Below, piece by piece: positions 1 to 8,960 of a DNA stretch of 64,000 bases. The stretch comes from UBA1161 sp002311745. Its GTDB lineage: Bacteria > Planctomycetota > Phycisphaerae > Tepidisphaerales > Tepidisphaeraceae. Under the pieces are notes generated by a model. The model worked only from the letters and a program-made list of their open reading frames with translations. It did no database searches and was not told the DNA's origin. How positions within the stretch are numbered: position 1 is the first letter of the stretch; each line of letters begins with the position of its first letter. Both the position numbers and the translations under genes were made by a program. The stretch covers positions 62,001 through 126,000 of the forward strand of contig JBEKAB010000005.1 in NCBI GenBank assembly GCA_050018415.1, read 5' to 3'.

Positions 1-1
1 G

Positions 2-1345
2 GATTTCCCGGGCCTTTGGCAGCACACCACCTGCCCGATCAATGAGTTGACGTTGGAGAGTTTCGAGCACGGTTTCGGGTTCGACGGCAGCAGCATCCGC
101 GGCTGGCAGGCCATCAACGAGTCGGACATGCTCCTGGTGCCGGTGGCCAGCACGGCCAAGATCGACCCCTTCATGCTACACACGACGTTGTCCATCATCT
201 GCGACGTGCGCGACCCCATCACCAAGAAGGAGTATTCGCGCGATCCGCGCTCGATTGCGCGAAAGACGGCATCCTATCTGAAGAAGATCAAGCTCGCGGA
301 CGTGGCCTACTTCGGGCCGGAGCTGGAGTTTTTCATCTTCGATCAGGCGTACTACGACCAGGGGATCAATTTCGCCAAGTATTACGTGGGCAGCCGCGAG
401 GGCATCTGGGGCCGCGGGGATGAGGACGCGAGCAATCTGGGCTACAAGGTGCGGCTCAAGGAGGGCTACTTCCCCACGCCGCCCATGGACACCATGCAAA
501 ACATCCGCAGCGAGATGGTGGCGACGCTGATCGAGCTGGGCATTCCGGTGGAGGCGCATCACCACGAGGTGGCCACCGGCGGCCAGTGCGAAATCGACAT
601 GCGCTACCAGGACCTGGTGACCATGTCCGACAACGTCATGATGTACAAATACGTCTGCAAAAACGTGGCGGCCCGGCACGGCAAGGTCGTCACCTTCATG
701 CCCAAGCCGCTCTTCCAGGACAACGGCTCGGGCATGCACGTGCATTTCAGTTTGTGGAAGGGGGACAAGCCGCTGTTCGCCGGGAACAAGTACGCCGGCC
801 TGAGCGAAATGGGCCTGTTTGCCATCGGCGGAATCCTCAAGCACGCCGCCGCCCTGTGCGCCTTGGGCAATCCGACCACCAACAGCTACAAACGCCTCGT
901 CCCCGGCTACGAAGCGCCGGTGAATCTGGTGTACAGCAGCCGCAACCGCTCGGCCGCCGTCCGCATCCCCATGTACAGCGAAAATCCCAAGACCAAGCGC
1001 ATCGAGTTTCGCTGCCCGGACAGCTCCTGCAATCCGTACCTGGCGTTCAGCGCCATGGTGATGGCCGCCATCGACGGCATCGAAAACAAAATCGATCCCG
1101 GCGAGCCGCTGGACAAGAACATCTACCACCTGACGACCGAGGAGTACGAGGGGATCGACTCGGCGCCGTCTTCGCTGGAGGAGGCGTTGGAGGCGCTGGA
1201 AAAGGATCACGAATTCCTGCTCGAGGGCGATTGCTTCACCGCGGACGTGATCCACTACTGGGTCAAGTACAAGCGCGAGAACGAGGTGGATGCCATCCGC
1301 CAGCGCCCGCATCCCTACGAGTTCTGCATGTATTTCGACATCTAA
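2..1345 (+). CDS. glnA: Glutamine synthetase type I, 5'-truncated by window edge
   Basis: Makes glutamine from glutamate, ammonia and ATP in the cytoplasm. The frame is open from base 2, so the first visible residues (DFPGLWQH) are internal; about 20-25 N-terminal residues lie outside the window. The TTG at 47 is not the true start. Visible family motifs are GFDGSSIRGW, the NGSGMHVHFS ATP/substrate segment, the NRSAAVRIP segment and FRCPDSSCNPYLAFSA. The segment DKNIYHL matches the region of the adenylylated tyrosine in enteric GlnA (KNLYDL), so regulation by adenylylation is possible. The C-terminus is intact. lgt follows 18 bases downstream on the same strand. Confidence 0.97.
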   Translation, partial: DFPGLWQHTTCPINELTLESFEHGFGFDGSSIRGWQAINESDMLLVPVASTAKIDPFMLHTTLSIICDVRDPITKKEYSRDPRSIARKTASYLKKIKLADVAYFGPELEFFIFDQAYYDQGINFAKYYVGSREGIWGRGDEDASNLGYKVRLKEGYFPTPPMDTMQNIRSEMVATLIELGIPVEAHHHEVATGGQCEIDMRYQDLVTMSDNVMMYKYVCKNVAARHGKVVTFMPKPLFQDNGSGMHVHFSLWKGDKPLFAGNKYAGLSEMGLFAIGGILKHAAALCALGNPTTNSYKRLVPGYEAPVNLVYSSRNRSAAVRIPMYSENPKTKRIEFRCPDSSCNPYLAFSAMVMAAIDGIENKIDPGEPLDKNIYHLTTEEYEGIDSAPSSLEEALEALEKDHEFLLEGDCFTADVIHYWVKYKRENEVDAIRQRPHPYEFCMYFDI

Positions 1346-1363
1346 AGCGCGTCACTGCCCGAA

Positions 1364-2197
1364 ATGCACTGGCCGATTGCCACGATTCCCTACCCGCTCA
1401 TCAACCCGGTGATTTTTCACCTCGGCCCGATCCAGATTCGCTGGTACGGCGTGGCGTACCTGGCGGGGTTTTTGCTCGCGTATTTCGTGCTGGCGCGACT
1501 GGCCAAGAAGGGCGTGTTGCGTATGCCGGCGGATTGGCTGGGCGATCTGGTCGCCTGGCTGGCGTTGGGCGTGGTCGTCGGCGGACGCGCCGGGTGGTGG
1601 ATCTTCTATCATCGCGATGAGGGCGGCAACGAGCCCTGGTGGGAACCGTTTGCCATCCAGCACGGAGGCATGAGCTTTCACGGGGGGCTGATCGCCGTGC
1701 TGATCGTGCTGCTGGTCTGGTCGCGCGCGAAGAAGCTGTCGTTCTTGAACCTGGCCGACGGCATGGCCCTGGTGACGCCGATCGGGCTGTGCCTCGGACG
1801 CATCGCCAATTTCATCAACCATGAATTGGTCGGCCGGCCCACGAAGGTTCCCTGGGCGATGATTTTTCCGGGCTACACGCAGCCGCGGCATCCCTCGCAG
1901 CTCTACGAGGCGCTTCTTGAGGGCCCGGTGCTGCTGGGGATCGTCTGGGCGTTGAAATCGTGGAAAAACCGCCGCGACGGCCAAGTCGCCGCGACCTTTG
2001 TGGTCGGCTATGCCCTCATCCGCTTTGGCGTGGAATTTACGCGCGAGCCGGATGTGCAGCTTGGGTTCATCGCCTTCGGCTGGCTGACGATGGGGCAATT
2101 GCTTAGCATGGTCATCGGCCTAGCGGGCGTGCTCTGGTGGATCGTTCTGAACCACCGGCCCCGGGGCCGGGCAGGGAATACCGTAGGGCGCGATTAG
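1364..2197 (+). CDS. lgt: Prolipoprotein diacylglyceryl transferase
   Basis: Inner-membrane enzyme that transfers diacylglycerol from phosphatidylglycerol to the lipobox cysteine of prolipoproteins. The 277-residue length is typical. The Lgt signature GRIANFINHELVGRP is near residue 145, and HGGMSFHGG lies before it. Several hydrophobic segments span the chain. Its products are in the window: the lipoproteins at 20402, 37040 and 60336 carry lipoboxes. It follows glnA by 18 bases and may be co-transcribed with it. Confidence 0.96.
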   Translation: MHWPIATIPYPLINPVIFHLGPIQIRWYGVAYLAGFLLAYFVLARLAKKGVLRMPADWLGDLVAWLALGVVVGGRAGWWIFYHRDEGGNEPWWEPFAIQHGGMSFHGGLIAVLIVLLVWSRAKKLSFLNLADGMALVTPIGLCLGRIANFINHELVGRPTKVPWAMIFPGYTQPRHPSQLYEALLEGPVLLGIVWALKSWKNRRDGQVAATFVVGYALIRFGVEFTREPDVQLGFIAFGWLTMGQLLSMVIGLAGVLWWIVLNHRPRGRAGNTVGRD

Positions 2198-2210
2198 AAG
2201 GGAGCAAAAC

Positions 2211-2777
2211 ATGAAACGAGCGGGTGGAATGGCGGTCATTTTGGCGCTGCTGGCCGCGGCCGTGATGGCGCAGACGCGCCCGGCGGGACAAAACGGCGCC
2301 GATGCCAAGCCAAGCGTTGGTCCGATGCGCGTGGAGCATCTGATGGGGTTCAATTACCTCTACGTGAGCCGCGAGGCGACGCTAAAGACGATTGGACAGG
2401 TCTTCGCCGTCGAGCTTCCCAAGTTGATAGCGGCGCTGAAAACCGAGAACATCCAGATGCGCGGGGGGATGATCTCTGTTTATCACGGCCTGACCGCCGA
2501 CCCGAGCCGGAAGTTCAACGTGGACATCGGCTTTCCCGTGGAAGCAGGGGCGATGGCGCCAGAAGGGTATCAGTTGCTGCCGTTGAGCGACACAAATTGC
2601 GCGACGGTGTTGTTCGGCGGCCGCATGGCCGAGATTGGGCAGGCGTATCAACAACTGTATGGGCAGCTCCATGCCCGCGGCCTGCAACCCACCGGAGAGA
2701 CGCGCGAGTACTACCTGTACTGGGAGGATTTCGATTCGCCCAACAACGTGGTCCTGGTGGCGGTGGTGCTGAAGTAA
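2211..2777 (+). CDS. Secreted GyrI-like small-molecule-binding domain protein
   Basis: A protein of 188 residues with an N-terminal signal peptide (hydrophobic core ILALLAAAVMAQ), then a single domain resembling the GyrI/AraC effector-binding (SOUL-like) fold. Support is the pattern of RVEHL, YLYVSREATLKTI, a central hydrophobic strand, and the late GETREYYLYWEDFD with acidic residues, as in GyrI-like domains. There is no DNA-binding part. It probably binds a small hydrophobic ligand in the periplasm; the ligand is unknown. The ATG is preceded by GAAGGGAGC, a good ribosome site. It lies 13 bases after lgt and converges on the ECF sigma gene. Confidence 0.6.
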   Translation: MKRAGGMAVILALLAAAVMAQTRPAGQNGADAKPSVGPMRVEHLMGFNYLYVSREATLKTIGQVFAVELPKLIAALKTENIQMRGGMISVYHGLTADPSRKFNVDIGFPVEAGAMAPEGYQLLPLSDTNCATVLFGGRMAEIGQAYQQLYGQLHARGLQPTGETREYYLYWEDFDSPNNVVLVAVVLK

Positions 2778-2788
2778 AACGGGTGGCT

Positions 2789-5650
2789 TTAGATATATTG
2801 CATCAGTTCATCCAGCAGAGGCTGGATGTCGTCGATGTTCAGCGGCTGCTGTTGAGAAAGCCGTTGGTCCAGGTCCTTGAGTTTCTGCTCGACCGCGGCG
2901 GGGTACTGCGGCATCATGGTACGGACCGGACTGCTGAGATCGATCATCCACCGTCCGTCCAAACTCTTACAAAGGACAATCTTCTGAAGCCGAAAGTTGG
3001 CGGTGGACGCACTCCAACTGCCGTCGGGCTGCTGTTGCCAGGATTGGCCCAGCAATTCCGCCTCGAGGTCGAGCAAAAGGGCGCTGTCGCCGCGGCGCGT
3101 GTCGAAGGCATCTGGCCCGAATCGGGCGACGGCCTTTTTGCGCACCAGCTGAGCCAGCACCAGCCGGTGCACAAACGGGCGGAGCACTTCAGTTGTTGGG
3201 GCGTTCGTCATGAGGGTCGCGGAGCTGAGGCGGCAAGCGGCGGCCTCGTCGCCGGATTCCACGGCGTTCAAAAAGCTTCGCAGCGCCCCCATGGGCGTGG
3301 TCGGGTCTGGGCGAATCGCCGACCAAATCTTGCGCTTCTCCTGCAAGCTGGCGACCGTCGACGATGGGTTCGACTTCTGATCGCGCTGCGGGAGCGCGGC
3401 CAGATCCTCAGGGCTTACCTGCGCCAAAAGAGTGACGTTGGGATTGACGGCAAAACCGGCAAACGTTGCCCATTGACGGGCGCGGCGCATGAGCCGCAGT
3501 TGATCAAGCGAGCTCCACCCTCCCCAGCCGTAACCTCCGGGCAGCGATCGGCTGAAGACAACGCCTGGCACGCTATCCGTCGACCATCCCGGAGATTCGG
3601 CGCTAGCCCATCCAAGCTGATCCGAAATCTTCCCTCGGGTGCTCAGATTAACCGCAAGTCGCTTGGGCTGTGCCTCGTAGATATGCCATTCGATTTTGCA
3701 TTGGTCGCGGACCAATTGGTGCTTCTTTTGACCCGGTGGGAGGCGATCCAGTTCGGTCCACGGTCCGCTGGGAACTCCCACCGTCAGCTCGGTGTCGCCC
3801 GGGGAAATCGGGACAAAGACGTTGTAGGCCAGCGCCGCTGCGGCCGCGGCGGTTGCGTCGCCGAAGCCCAGTTCGCGCAGCGTTTGCGGCCCTGGGGTAA
3901 TTTGGACGCAGGCCAGCAGGTCTGCGGATGAATCGCCGGCCAGCGGGGGCACCTCGGCCGCGTTCAAGCCGGACACGGCGTTGCCCTGCGGGTCCCACCA
4001 GCACAGCGGCCATTGGTTCGGCCGGCTCAGGGCCACGAGCCGCACGACCGTCTGGTCCTCCAACGGTTTGACAAACGCGGCGGGAAGCGAAGCCGGCGGC
4101 GAGGCGGCTCGTGCCGACCAAACGCGCGCGGCATCAGCCCACTGACGCGTCTTTGCCGGGCCGTTGAGGCACCACCAGGCCGAGTTGCTCTGACGCACCA
4201 CGCTGCCGGCCTTGAACGCTTCAAACACGATGAGGTGGTGATGTGCTTGGCCTGAGGGGTCCGCGATGGGACCGATGAACGCCAGCGCATCTCCCGCGGT
4301 CAGGTCGCCGTTATAGACCAGTTCGCCGTGGCTGGACTCGCCGCGAGCTTGCAGGCCGACCCCCGACACTCTGAACCAAACAGCCCAGAGCAGGGACAGG
4401 TGCAGCCGATCGTCCGCGATGCGTCGCACGGAGCCGCTGGGCCAGACGCTTCCCTCCAGGCTGGCTTGCGGCTGGCCGACGGCTGGGTTCTTATCGTCGT
4501 ACTGGACTTCCTGCAGGGCAAATTCCAGGCGATTGGGGGTGGGCTCGGCGGCCACTTCCATGGTGAGCGACGCGTTTTCGATCTGGCCGTTGTTTTGGGC
4601 AATCATGTTGGCCACGGCCGCGCGCAGAGCGGCGCCATTGCCGAACATCGCGTCGTAAAGCCTGCTGACGGTCTGAAGTGGTTTGCACAAATCGCGGATG
4701 GCCTGGGTGCCGTCATCGTTTAAGAGCACGTCCCACTGGGCCAATTGCACGACCCCGGGCGCTTGTGCTTCGAGCTGCGCCTCCGGCGCTGCCGTCGCAG
4801 CGGCGGGCGGGGCCGCGGCCGGTTCGGCCGGCGCCGACTGCACCGCCGGTGGAGATGCCTGCGTCAATTCATGCTTCAGCACGATGACGGCCACGGGTGT
4901 GCCTGCGGCCAGGGGCAGGGCGGCGGCGGCAATGGCGGCCGCCGTTTTCACCTTCGCCCACATCAGGGCGCTGGCGGCTTTGTGGGCCGCGGCCGCGGCC
5001 AGGGAGCCTTTGGCCGCCGCGCCGCCATTGGCGATGATCGCCGACACCAGCGGGGGCGGCGCGGCTTGCGTGCCGTGGGACAGCAACGCGGTTGATAGAG
5101 CCGCGATGCCGGGCACGGCCGTCTTCACCGCCAGCATGCCTCGCAGGCGAGCCAACCCCCGATCCACGCGCTTGCGCGCCGCATCCTCGCTGGTGCCCAG
5201 TGCTGCGCCGACGTCGCGCAGGCTCAGGCCCCGCAGGTACCGCAGGGCCACGGCCTGCCGGTCCTTTTCCCTCAACTGTGCCAACGCCTCGTCCAGCAGT
5301 GGTGCATAATCTTCCCACTGCGGCTGCGGGGCAGGCGAAGTCATTTCGCTGCGCATCTGCGCCGCCCGCCTTTCATGGAATTGTCTTCGCGTCGCCGCGC
5401 GACGGGCTTCTCGAGCGGCATACCAAGCCGCCTTAATCAGCCAGCCCGTTAATGGGCTTTTAATCGTTGCGGCCTTACGCGCCAGAAGGACAAAGACCGC
5501 CTGCGTGACATCCTCCGCCAACTGCGCGTCGCCGCCCGTTTGGCGCCGCGCCGCGGAATAGACCAGGTTGGCGTTTTGGCGCACCAATTCCGCAAACGCC
5601 GCTTCGCTTCGCTGCGAGGCATAACACCGGAGGAGTTCCTGCTCGGTCAT
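2789..5650 (-). CDS. ECF-type RNA polymerase sigma factor with very long C-terminal extension
   Basis: Residues 1-180 form a normal ECF sigma factor: region 2 (AFAELVRQNANLVYSAARR, then EDVTQAVFVLLARKA) and region 4 (LREKDRQAVALRYLRGLSL, then a helix-turn-helix around DVGAALGTSEDAARKRV). An Ala-rich segment follows, then a probable membrane helix near residue 245 (AAAIAAAALPLAAG). About 690 further residues are unlike any sigma domain I know and are presumably on the far side of the membrane. At 953 residues it is about five times the usual ECF length. Sigma factors with such extensions are typical of planctomycetes and may sense an envelope signal without a separate anti-sigma factor. No anti-sigma gene is adjacent. 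Confidence 0.85.
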   Translation of the reverse strand: MTEQELLRCYASQRSEAAFAELVRQNANLVYSAARRQTGGDAQLAEDVTQAVFVLLARKAATIKSPLTGWLIKAAWYAAREARRAATRRQFHERRAAQMRSEMTSPAPQPQWEDYAPLLDEALAQLREKDRQAVALRYLRGLSLRDVGAALGTSEDAARKRVDRGLARLRGMLAVKTAVPGIAALSTALLSHGTQAAPPPLVSAIIANGGAAAKGSLAAAAAHKAASALMWAKVKTAAAIAAAALPLAAGTPVAVIVLKHELTQASPPAVQSAPAEPAAAPPAAATAAPEAQLEAQAPGVVQLAQWDVLLNDDGTQAIRDLCKPLQTVSRLYDAMFGNGAALRAAVANMIAQNNGQIENASLTMEVAAEPTPNRLEFALQEVQYDDKNPAVGQPQASLEGSVWPSGSVRRIADDRLHLSLLWAVWFRVSGVGLQARGESSHGELVYNGDLTAGDALAFIGPIADPSGQAHHHLIVFEAFKAGSVVRQSNSAWWCLNGPAKTRQWADAARVWSARAASPPASLPAAFVKPLEDQTVVRLVALSRPNQWPLCWWDPQGNAVSGLNAAEVPPLAGDSSADLLACVQITPGPQTLRELGFGDATAAAAAALAYNVFVPISPGDTELTVGVPSGPWTELDRLPPGQKKHQLVRDQCKIEWHIYEAQPKRLAVNLSTRGKISDQLGWASAESPGWSTDSVPGVVFSRSLPGGYGWGGWSSLDQLRLMRRARQWATFAGFAVNPNVTLLAQVSPEDLAALPQRDQKSNPSSTVASLQEKRKIWSAIRPDPTTPMGALRSFLNAVESGDEAAACRLSSATLMTNAPTTEVLRPFVHRLVLAQLVRKKAVARFGPDAFDTRRGDSALLLDLEAELLGQSWQQQPDGSWSASTANFRLQKIVLCKSLDGRWMIDLSSPVRTMMPQYPAAVEQKLKDLDQRLSQQQPLNIDDIQPLLDELMQYI

Positions 5651-5777
5651 AGGCTTTTATAGTTATACGGCCGGAGGGCACGCACAGCGGACAATTATCA
5701 AAGAAGTTGCCAGTTGCGCCCTTGCTGGAAACGCGAGGGCGCCGGCTTTGTCTTTTCCAGCCGCTAGCCACTAGCTA

Positions 5778-6569
5778 CTAACGGGGCGAATGGGTCGTCG
5801 TTGGAGCGGAAGACGGGGCCGGGGCGGCCTGCAATTCTTCCAGCAGCGTGGCGGTGGCTTCGACGTCGACGCGGCGGTTCATGCGCTGGGCGTCGGGGGT
5901 GTATTGCCGCTGCGTGAGCGGCTCGAAGGTCGAGCATCCTTCGACGCGCAGGATACGCGGGTCGACTTCCTTTTCGGTCAGGTAGTCCGCCGCCGCCTGG
6001 GCGCGGCGCAGGGACAGGTCCATCTTCTGCTGGGCGGTGGCGTTATCGGGCAGATCATCCAGAGAGGTGTGCCCCTTGACCAAGACGATGTTGCGATGTC
6101 CGCGGATGACTTCAGCCACCGCGTCCAGTTCCTGCTTGGTTTGGTCGGTCAGGGCGAAGCTGCCGCGGTCGAAGAGCATTTTGCCACCCTCGGTGGCCTG
6201 GTTGGAGGGCCGGATGCTGGTGACCTCGGGGTCGCTGCCCTCGGCGCCTTTGGGTTGCAGCAGGATTTTTCCACCGTTGCCCGGGCCGTTCATTCTCGAC
6301 TTGGACAGTCCGTTGAGGATCATCTGCACGTCGACGGGGTCCCGGCTATTGGGGTTGGGGATGTAACCGAAGGCTTCGCGGATGGCGGCGGCGACCCGGA
6401 CCCAGTCCTCGTTGGCGGTGCCCTCCCCTTTTTTCCCCGGCGCCGGCTTGAGCACCCACAGGATCACGAAGAACCCCATCATGAGCATCACCAGGTCCGC
6501 GAAGGTGAAGATCCATTCCGGGCACTCCTCGCAGTGGCATTCCTTCTTTTTGCATTTGCAGGCGGCCAT
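5778..6569 (-). CDS. motB: MotB-like stator protein with OmpA domain and Cys-rich N-terminus
   Basis: A protein of 263 residues. One membrane helix (WIFTFADLVMLMMGFFVIL, residues ~19-38) carries the conserved aspartate of the MotB proton path (TFADL). An OmpA/MotB peptidoglycan-binding domain (VKGHTSLDDLPDN, LSLRRAQAAADYL, NRRVDVEA) occupies the C-terminal half. It would pair with MotA (24 bases upstream, same strand) as a peptidoglycan-anchored stator. The short cytoplasmic N-terminus carries five cysteines and one histidine (CKCKKKECHCEEC), unusual for MotB and suggestive of metal binding. No other flagellar genes are visible, so another ion-driven stator role cannot be excluded. Confidence 0.88.
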   Translation of the reverse strand: MAACKCKKKECHCEECPEWIFTFADLVMLMMGFFVILWVLKPAPGKKGEGTANEDWVRVAAAIREAFGYIPNPNSRDPVDVQMILNGLSKSRMNGPGNGGKILLQPKGAEGSDPEVTSIRPSNQATEGGKMLFDRGSFALTDQTKQELDAVAEVIRGHRNIVLVKGHTSLDDLPDNATAQQKMDLSLRRAQAAADYLTEKEVDPRILRVEGCSTFEPLTQRQYTPDAQRMNRRVDVEATATLLEELQAAPAPSSAPTTTHSPR

Positions 6570-6593
6570 GCGGTGGTTCCAGGCGGGTGAAGA

Positions 6594-7373
6594 TCAGGCG
6601 GCCTTCGGCAACGCCGCCTGCTGTTTGTTGCTCAGGAAACTCATCAACTGCATTTCGACGACACGCGGATTATTGCCGGCTTGAATGCTCAAGATGCCCT
6701 GGAGCATGATCTCCTTGGAGAAAGCCTCCTCCTGGCTGCGGAAGCCGAGCTTTTCCGCGATGGGCCCGGCGACCAGGTTCTGCAGGATGCAGCCGTAGAG
6801 GGTTCCGGTCAGGGCGATGGCCAGGGCCTGGCCGATCACCCCCGCGTCGCCGGCGAGATTGCGGAACATCGCCACCTGGGCGATCAGCGTGGCCATCAAT
6901 CCGAAACCGGGACCGAACTTGGCCAGGGTGTGAAACAGGTGCTTGCCGTGCTTGTGGCGTTCGGCCATCGATTCGATCTCGATGCGGAGGATGCGCTCGA
7001 TGATCTCGGGATCGGTGCCGTCGATGGTCAATTGCAGTCCGCGACGCAGGAACGGGTCCGGCGCATCGCGGGCGACGGATTCCAGCGCCAGCACGCCGTC
7101 GCGGCGGGCGGTCTCGGCGTACTGGACCATGTCCTTAATGACGTGCTGGATGTGCTGCTCTTTGTTCAGCGCCCATTTTTTGAGGTAGGCCACGGCCGAG
7201 GTGACCGAGTGCAGGGGCATGGACAGCATCGCCGCGCCAATGGAGCCGCCCAGAACCAGGGCGATCTCCGGCGGCTTGAAGTAGGCGCCCATCGCCCCCT
7301 CGGAGGCGTGGAACATCGAATACAACACCACACCCCAGGCAAGCAGAAGACCAAAGAGCGTTGCCAGGTCCAT
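6594..7373 (-). CDS. motA: MotA/TolQ/ExbB-type stator proton channel protein
   Basis: A protein of 259 residues with the MotA layout: two N-terminal membrane helices (LFGLLLAWGVVLYSMF and IALVLGGSIGAAMLSMP), a cytoplasmic stretch with charged residues (RIEIESMAERHKHGKHLF), then two more helices (GFGLMATLIAQVAMF and ALAIALTGTLYGCILQN). The PGFGLMAT segment corresponds to the conserved PAxGMxGT region. It is the first gene of a two-gene motA-motB unit transcribed leftward. The 280-base gap to clpS upstream should hold its promoter. Confidence 0.9.
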   Translation of the reverse strand: MDLATLFGLLLAWGVVLYSMFHASEGAMGAYFKPPEIALVLGGSIGAAMLSMPLHSVTSAVAYLKKWALNKEQHIQHVIKDMVQYAETARRDGVLALESVARDAPDPFLRRGLQLTIDGTDPEIIERILRIEIESMAERHKHGKHLFHTLAKFGPGFGLMATLIAQVAMFRNLAGDAGVIGQALAIALTGTLYGCILQNLVAGPIAEKLGFRSQEEAFSKEIMLQGILSIQAGNNPRVVEMQLMSFLSNKQQAALPKAA

Positions 7374-7653
7374 GAACTGTCCTTGAAGCCGGCGCGGTCG
7401 GGGCGCAACTCGGCTCTAGGGCATTATTTCGGCAAAATCCGCCTTGTGTAATGAAAGTTATTGGACGCGGTGGATTTGGTGCCTGAGCCACACTTGACGC
7501 CGATAGTCCCCTGCGGCGGCGCTGTGCCGGCAATCACGCCAACTTCCGCTGGGATCAGTAGTAGCATTCGAGTGCAGCGCCATTTATAAAAACTTATTGC
7601 TTTTGCTGGAGGCCATGCGGTAATTTTGAGAAGCTCGGGACGGATCATTTCGC

Positions 7654-8010
7654 ATGGTTTCCGAACAAGAGTCGAGCAATCAGGCCGTGGCGGTCGCCAA
7701 GCCAAAGAAGGCTAAACCGGCCAAGAAACGCAAGCCGGCGCAGCTGCCCGCGTTTCACGTCATCCTCTTGAACGATGACGACCATTCCTACGATTACGTC
7801 ATCGAGATGCTCGGGGTGCTGTTCGCTCACCCGGCCGAAAAAGCGATGGAAATGGCCAAGGAAGTGGACCGCGAAGGACGAGTGATCGTCCTGACCACGC
7901 ACAAGGAGATGGCGGAGTTCAAGCGGGATCAGATTCACGCCTACGGCACGGATCCGCGCGTGGCCACATGCAAAGGGTCGATGTCCGCGATCATTGAGCC
8001 GGCGGAATAG
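7654..8010 (+). CDS. clpS: ClpS family ATP-dependent protease adaptor
   Basis: Adaptor that delivers N-degron substrates to the Clp protease. It has a Lys/Pro-rich N-terminal extension (residues 1-30), then the ClpS core: FHVILLNDDDHSYDYVIEML matches the YKVILVNDD helix entry, and THKEMAEFKRDQIHAYG matches the TAEVAETK segment. At the position of E. coli ClpS His66 (VHYQGK) this protein has Asp72 (VDREGR), so binding of the free alpha-amine may differ from the classical pocket. No clpA or clpC is adjacent. The start is the first in-frame ATG; the upstream ribosome site is weak. Confidence 0.88.
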   Translation: MVSEQESSNQAVAVAKPKKAKPAKKRKPAQLPAFHVILLNDDDHSYDYVIEMLGVLFAHPAEKAMEMAKEVDREGRVIVLTTHKEMAEFKRDQIHAYGTDPRVATCKGSMSAIIEPAE

Positions 8011-8027
8011 CGGCCCAAGAGCAATTG

Positions 8028-8960
8028 CTACAGCCATGCCGGCAAGCAGAACAGGGCGATTTGGCCGGCAGCACGCCAGCTTTGGGAGTCACGCAGGATT
8101 TGTTGGGACGGCGGGGCCGGCATCAGAGGCGGCACGATTCTGATCGGTTCATTGGCAACCGTCGCTCGCGGCAGGGGGGTTGGCGTCGTCCAGCGCGCTA
8201 GCAACACGATCACAACCGCCAGGAAAGCAGCTGCGGCGATTCCTGAGCGTCGCTTCTGCTTGAGCAAGTTCGATACGGCCTGACGCGCCGGCGCGGCCGG
8301 AGCTGGAACAGGGGCCGGCGGCGGCAGGGGGCTGACCTGCAGGGACAGGTCAATCGGCGATCTGGGCCGGCTCAGTCTTGCTTGCCGGATTTCCCGCACG
8401 GTGGTCGCGGTTGCCGCGTCGGCCAACGGTTGGCGGGCCTCGGCGTAGATGGAATCCCAACTGCTCGAGGCGATGGCCGTCAGCATGTCGTGCAATTCCT
8501 CGCGCTGGTAGGCGGCCGGTTCCCTGGGCCGCGGCTGCGGACAGGGCATGTCTTGCGGGCTCTGGCTTTCACCGGGCATCAGAAGGGCAAAACCAGCCAG
8601 CGTGCCGGCCAGGGCTTCGCGCGGATCGATGGGTCGCGGGTGGCGGCGCATATTCCGCTCCTGGGGGGTCGGCTCACCGCTGTGGAACACGAATCGCGAC
8701 CGACCCATGCCCACGATGTCCTTGTCCTGCAAGAGCCGCGGGGCGACGAGCCGCTGGCCGTTGACCACCGTGCCGTTCTTGCTGTTGAGGTCGATTACCA
8801 GCCAGCCCTGGGGGCTGTGTTCGATTCGGCAATGGCGGCGCGACAGTTCGATGTCGCGCACGGCCAATTGGCAGTCCGGGGCTCGGCCGAGCACCGTCGA
8901 GCCGGAGAGCTCCCGGCATTCCACGTCCTGGTGACTGGAGGTGACGACGATGTAGGGCAT
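8028..8960 (-). CDS. FHA domain membrane protein
   Basis: Residues 1-95 are a forkhead-associated (FHA) domain that binds phosphothreonine peptides. The motifs GSTVLGRAPDCQL, LSRRHCRIE and NSKNGTVVNGQRL are the FHA core (GR, SxxH, NG). A Pro/Ala-rich linker follows, then one membrane helix near residues 240-258 (GIAAAAFLAVVIVLLARW). About 50 residues follow it, so the FHA domain should face the cytoplasm. It probably anchors a Ser/Thr-kinase-dependent complex at the membrane; the partner kinase is not in the window. Its 3' end faces clpS 17 bases away. Confidence 0.85.
   Translation of the reverse strand: MPYIVVTSSHQDVECRELSGSTVLGRAPDCQLAVRDIELSRRHCRIEHSPQGWLVIDLNSKNGTVVNGQRLVAPRLLQDKDIVGMGRSRFVFHSGEPTPQERNMRRHPRPIDPREALAGTLAGFALLMPGESQSPQDMPCPQPRPREPAAYQREELHDMLTAIASSSWDSIYAEARQPLADAATATTVREIRQARLSRPRSPIDLSLQVSPLPPPAPVPAPAAPARQAVSNLLKQKRRSGIAAAAFLAVVIVLLARWTTPTPLPRATVANEPIRIVPPLMPAPPSQQILRDSQSWRAAGQIALFCLPAWL

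Noticed and set aside
176..1312. Long open frame of 378 codons on the strand opposite glnA
   Set aside because: It lies wholly inside glnA, has Ala/Arg/His-rich content and no ribosome site; a by-product of high GC.
2597..3931. Plus-strand open frame of 444 codons inside the ECF sigma gene
   Set aside because: Antisense shadow of the sigma factor's C-terminal part; no family pattern.
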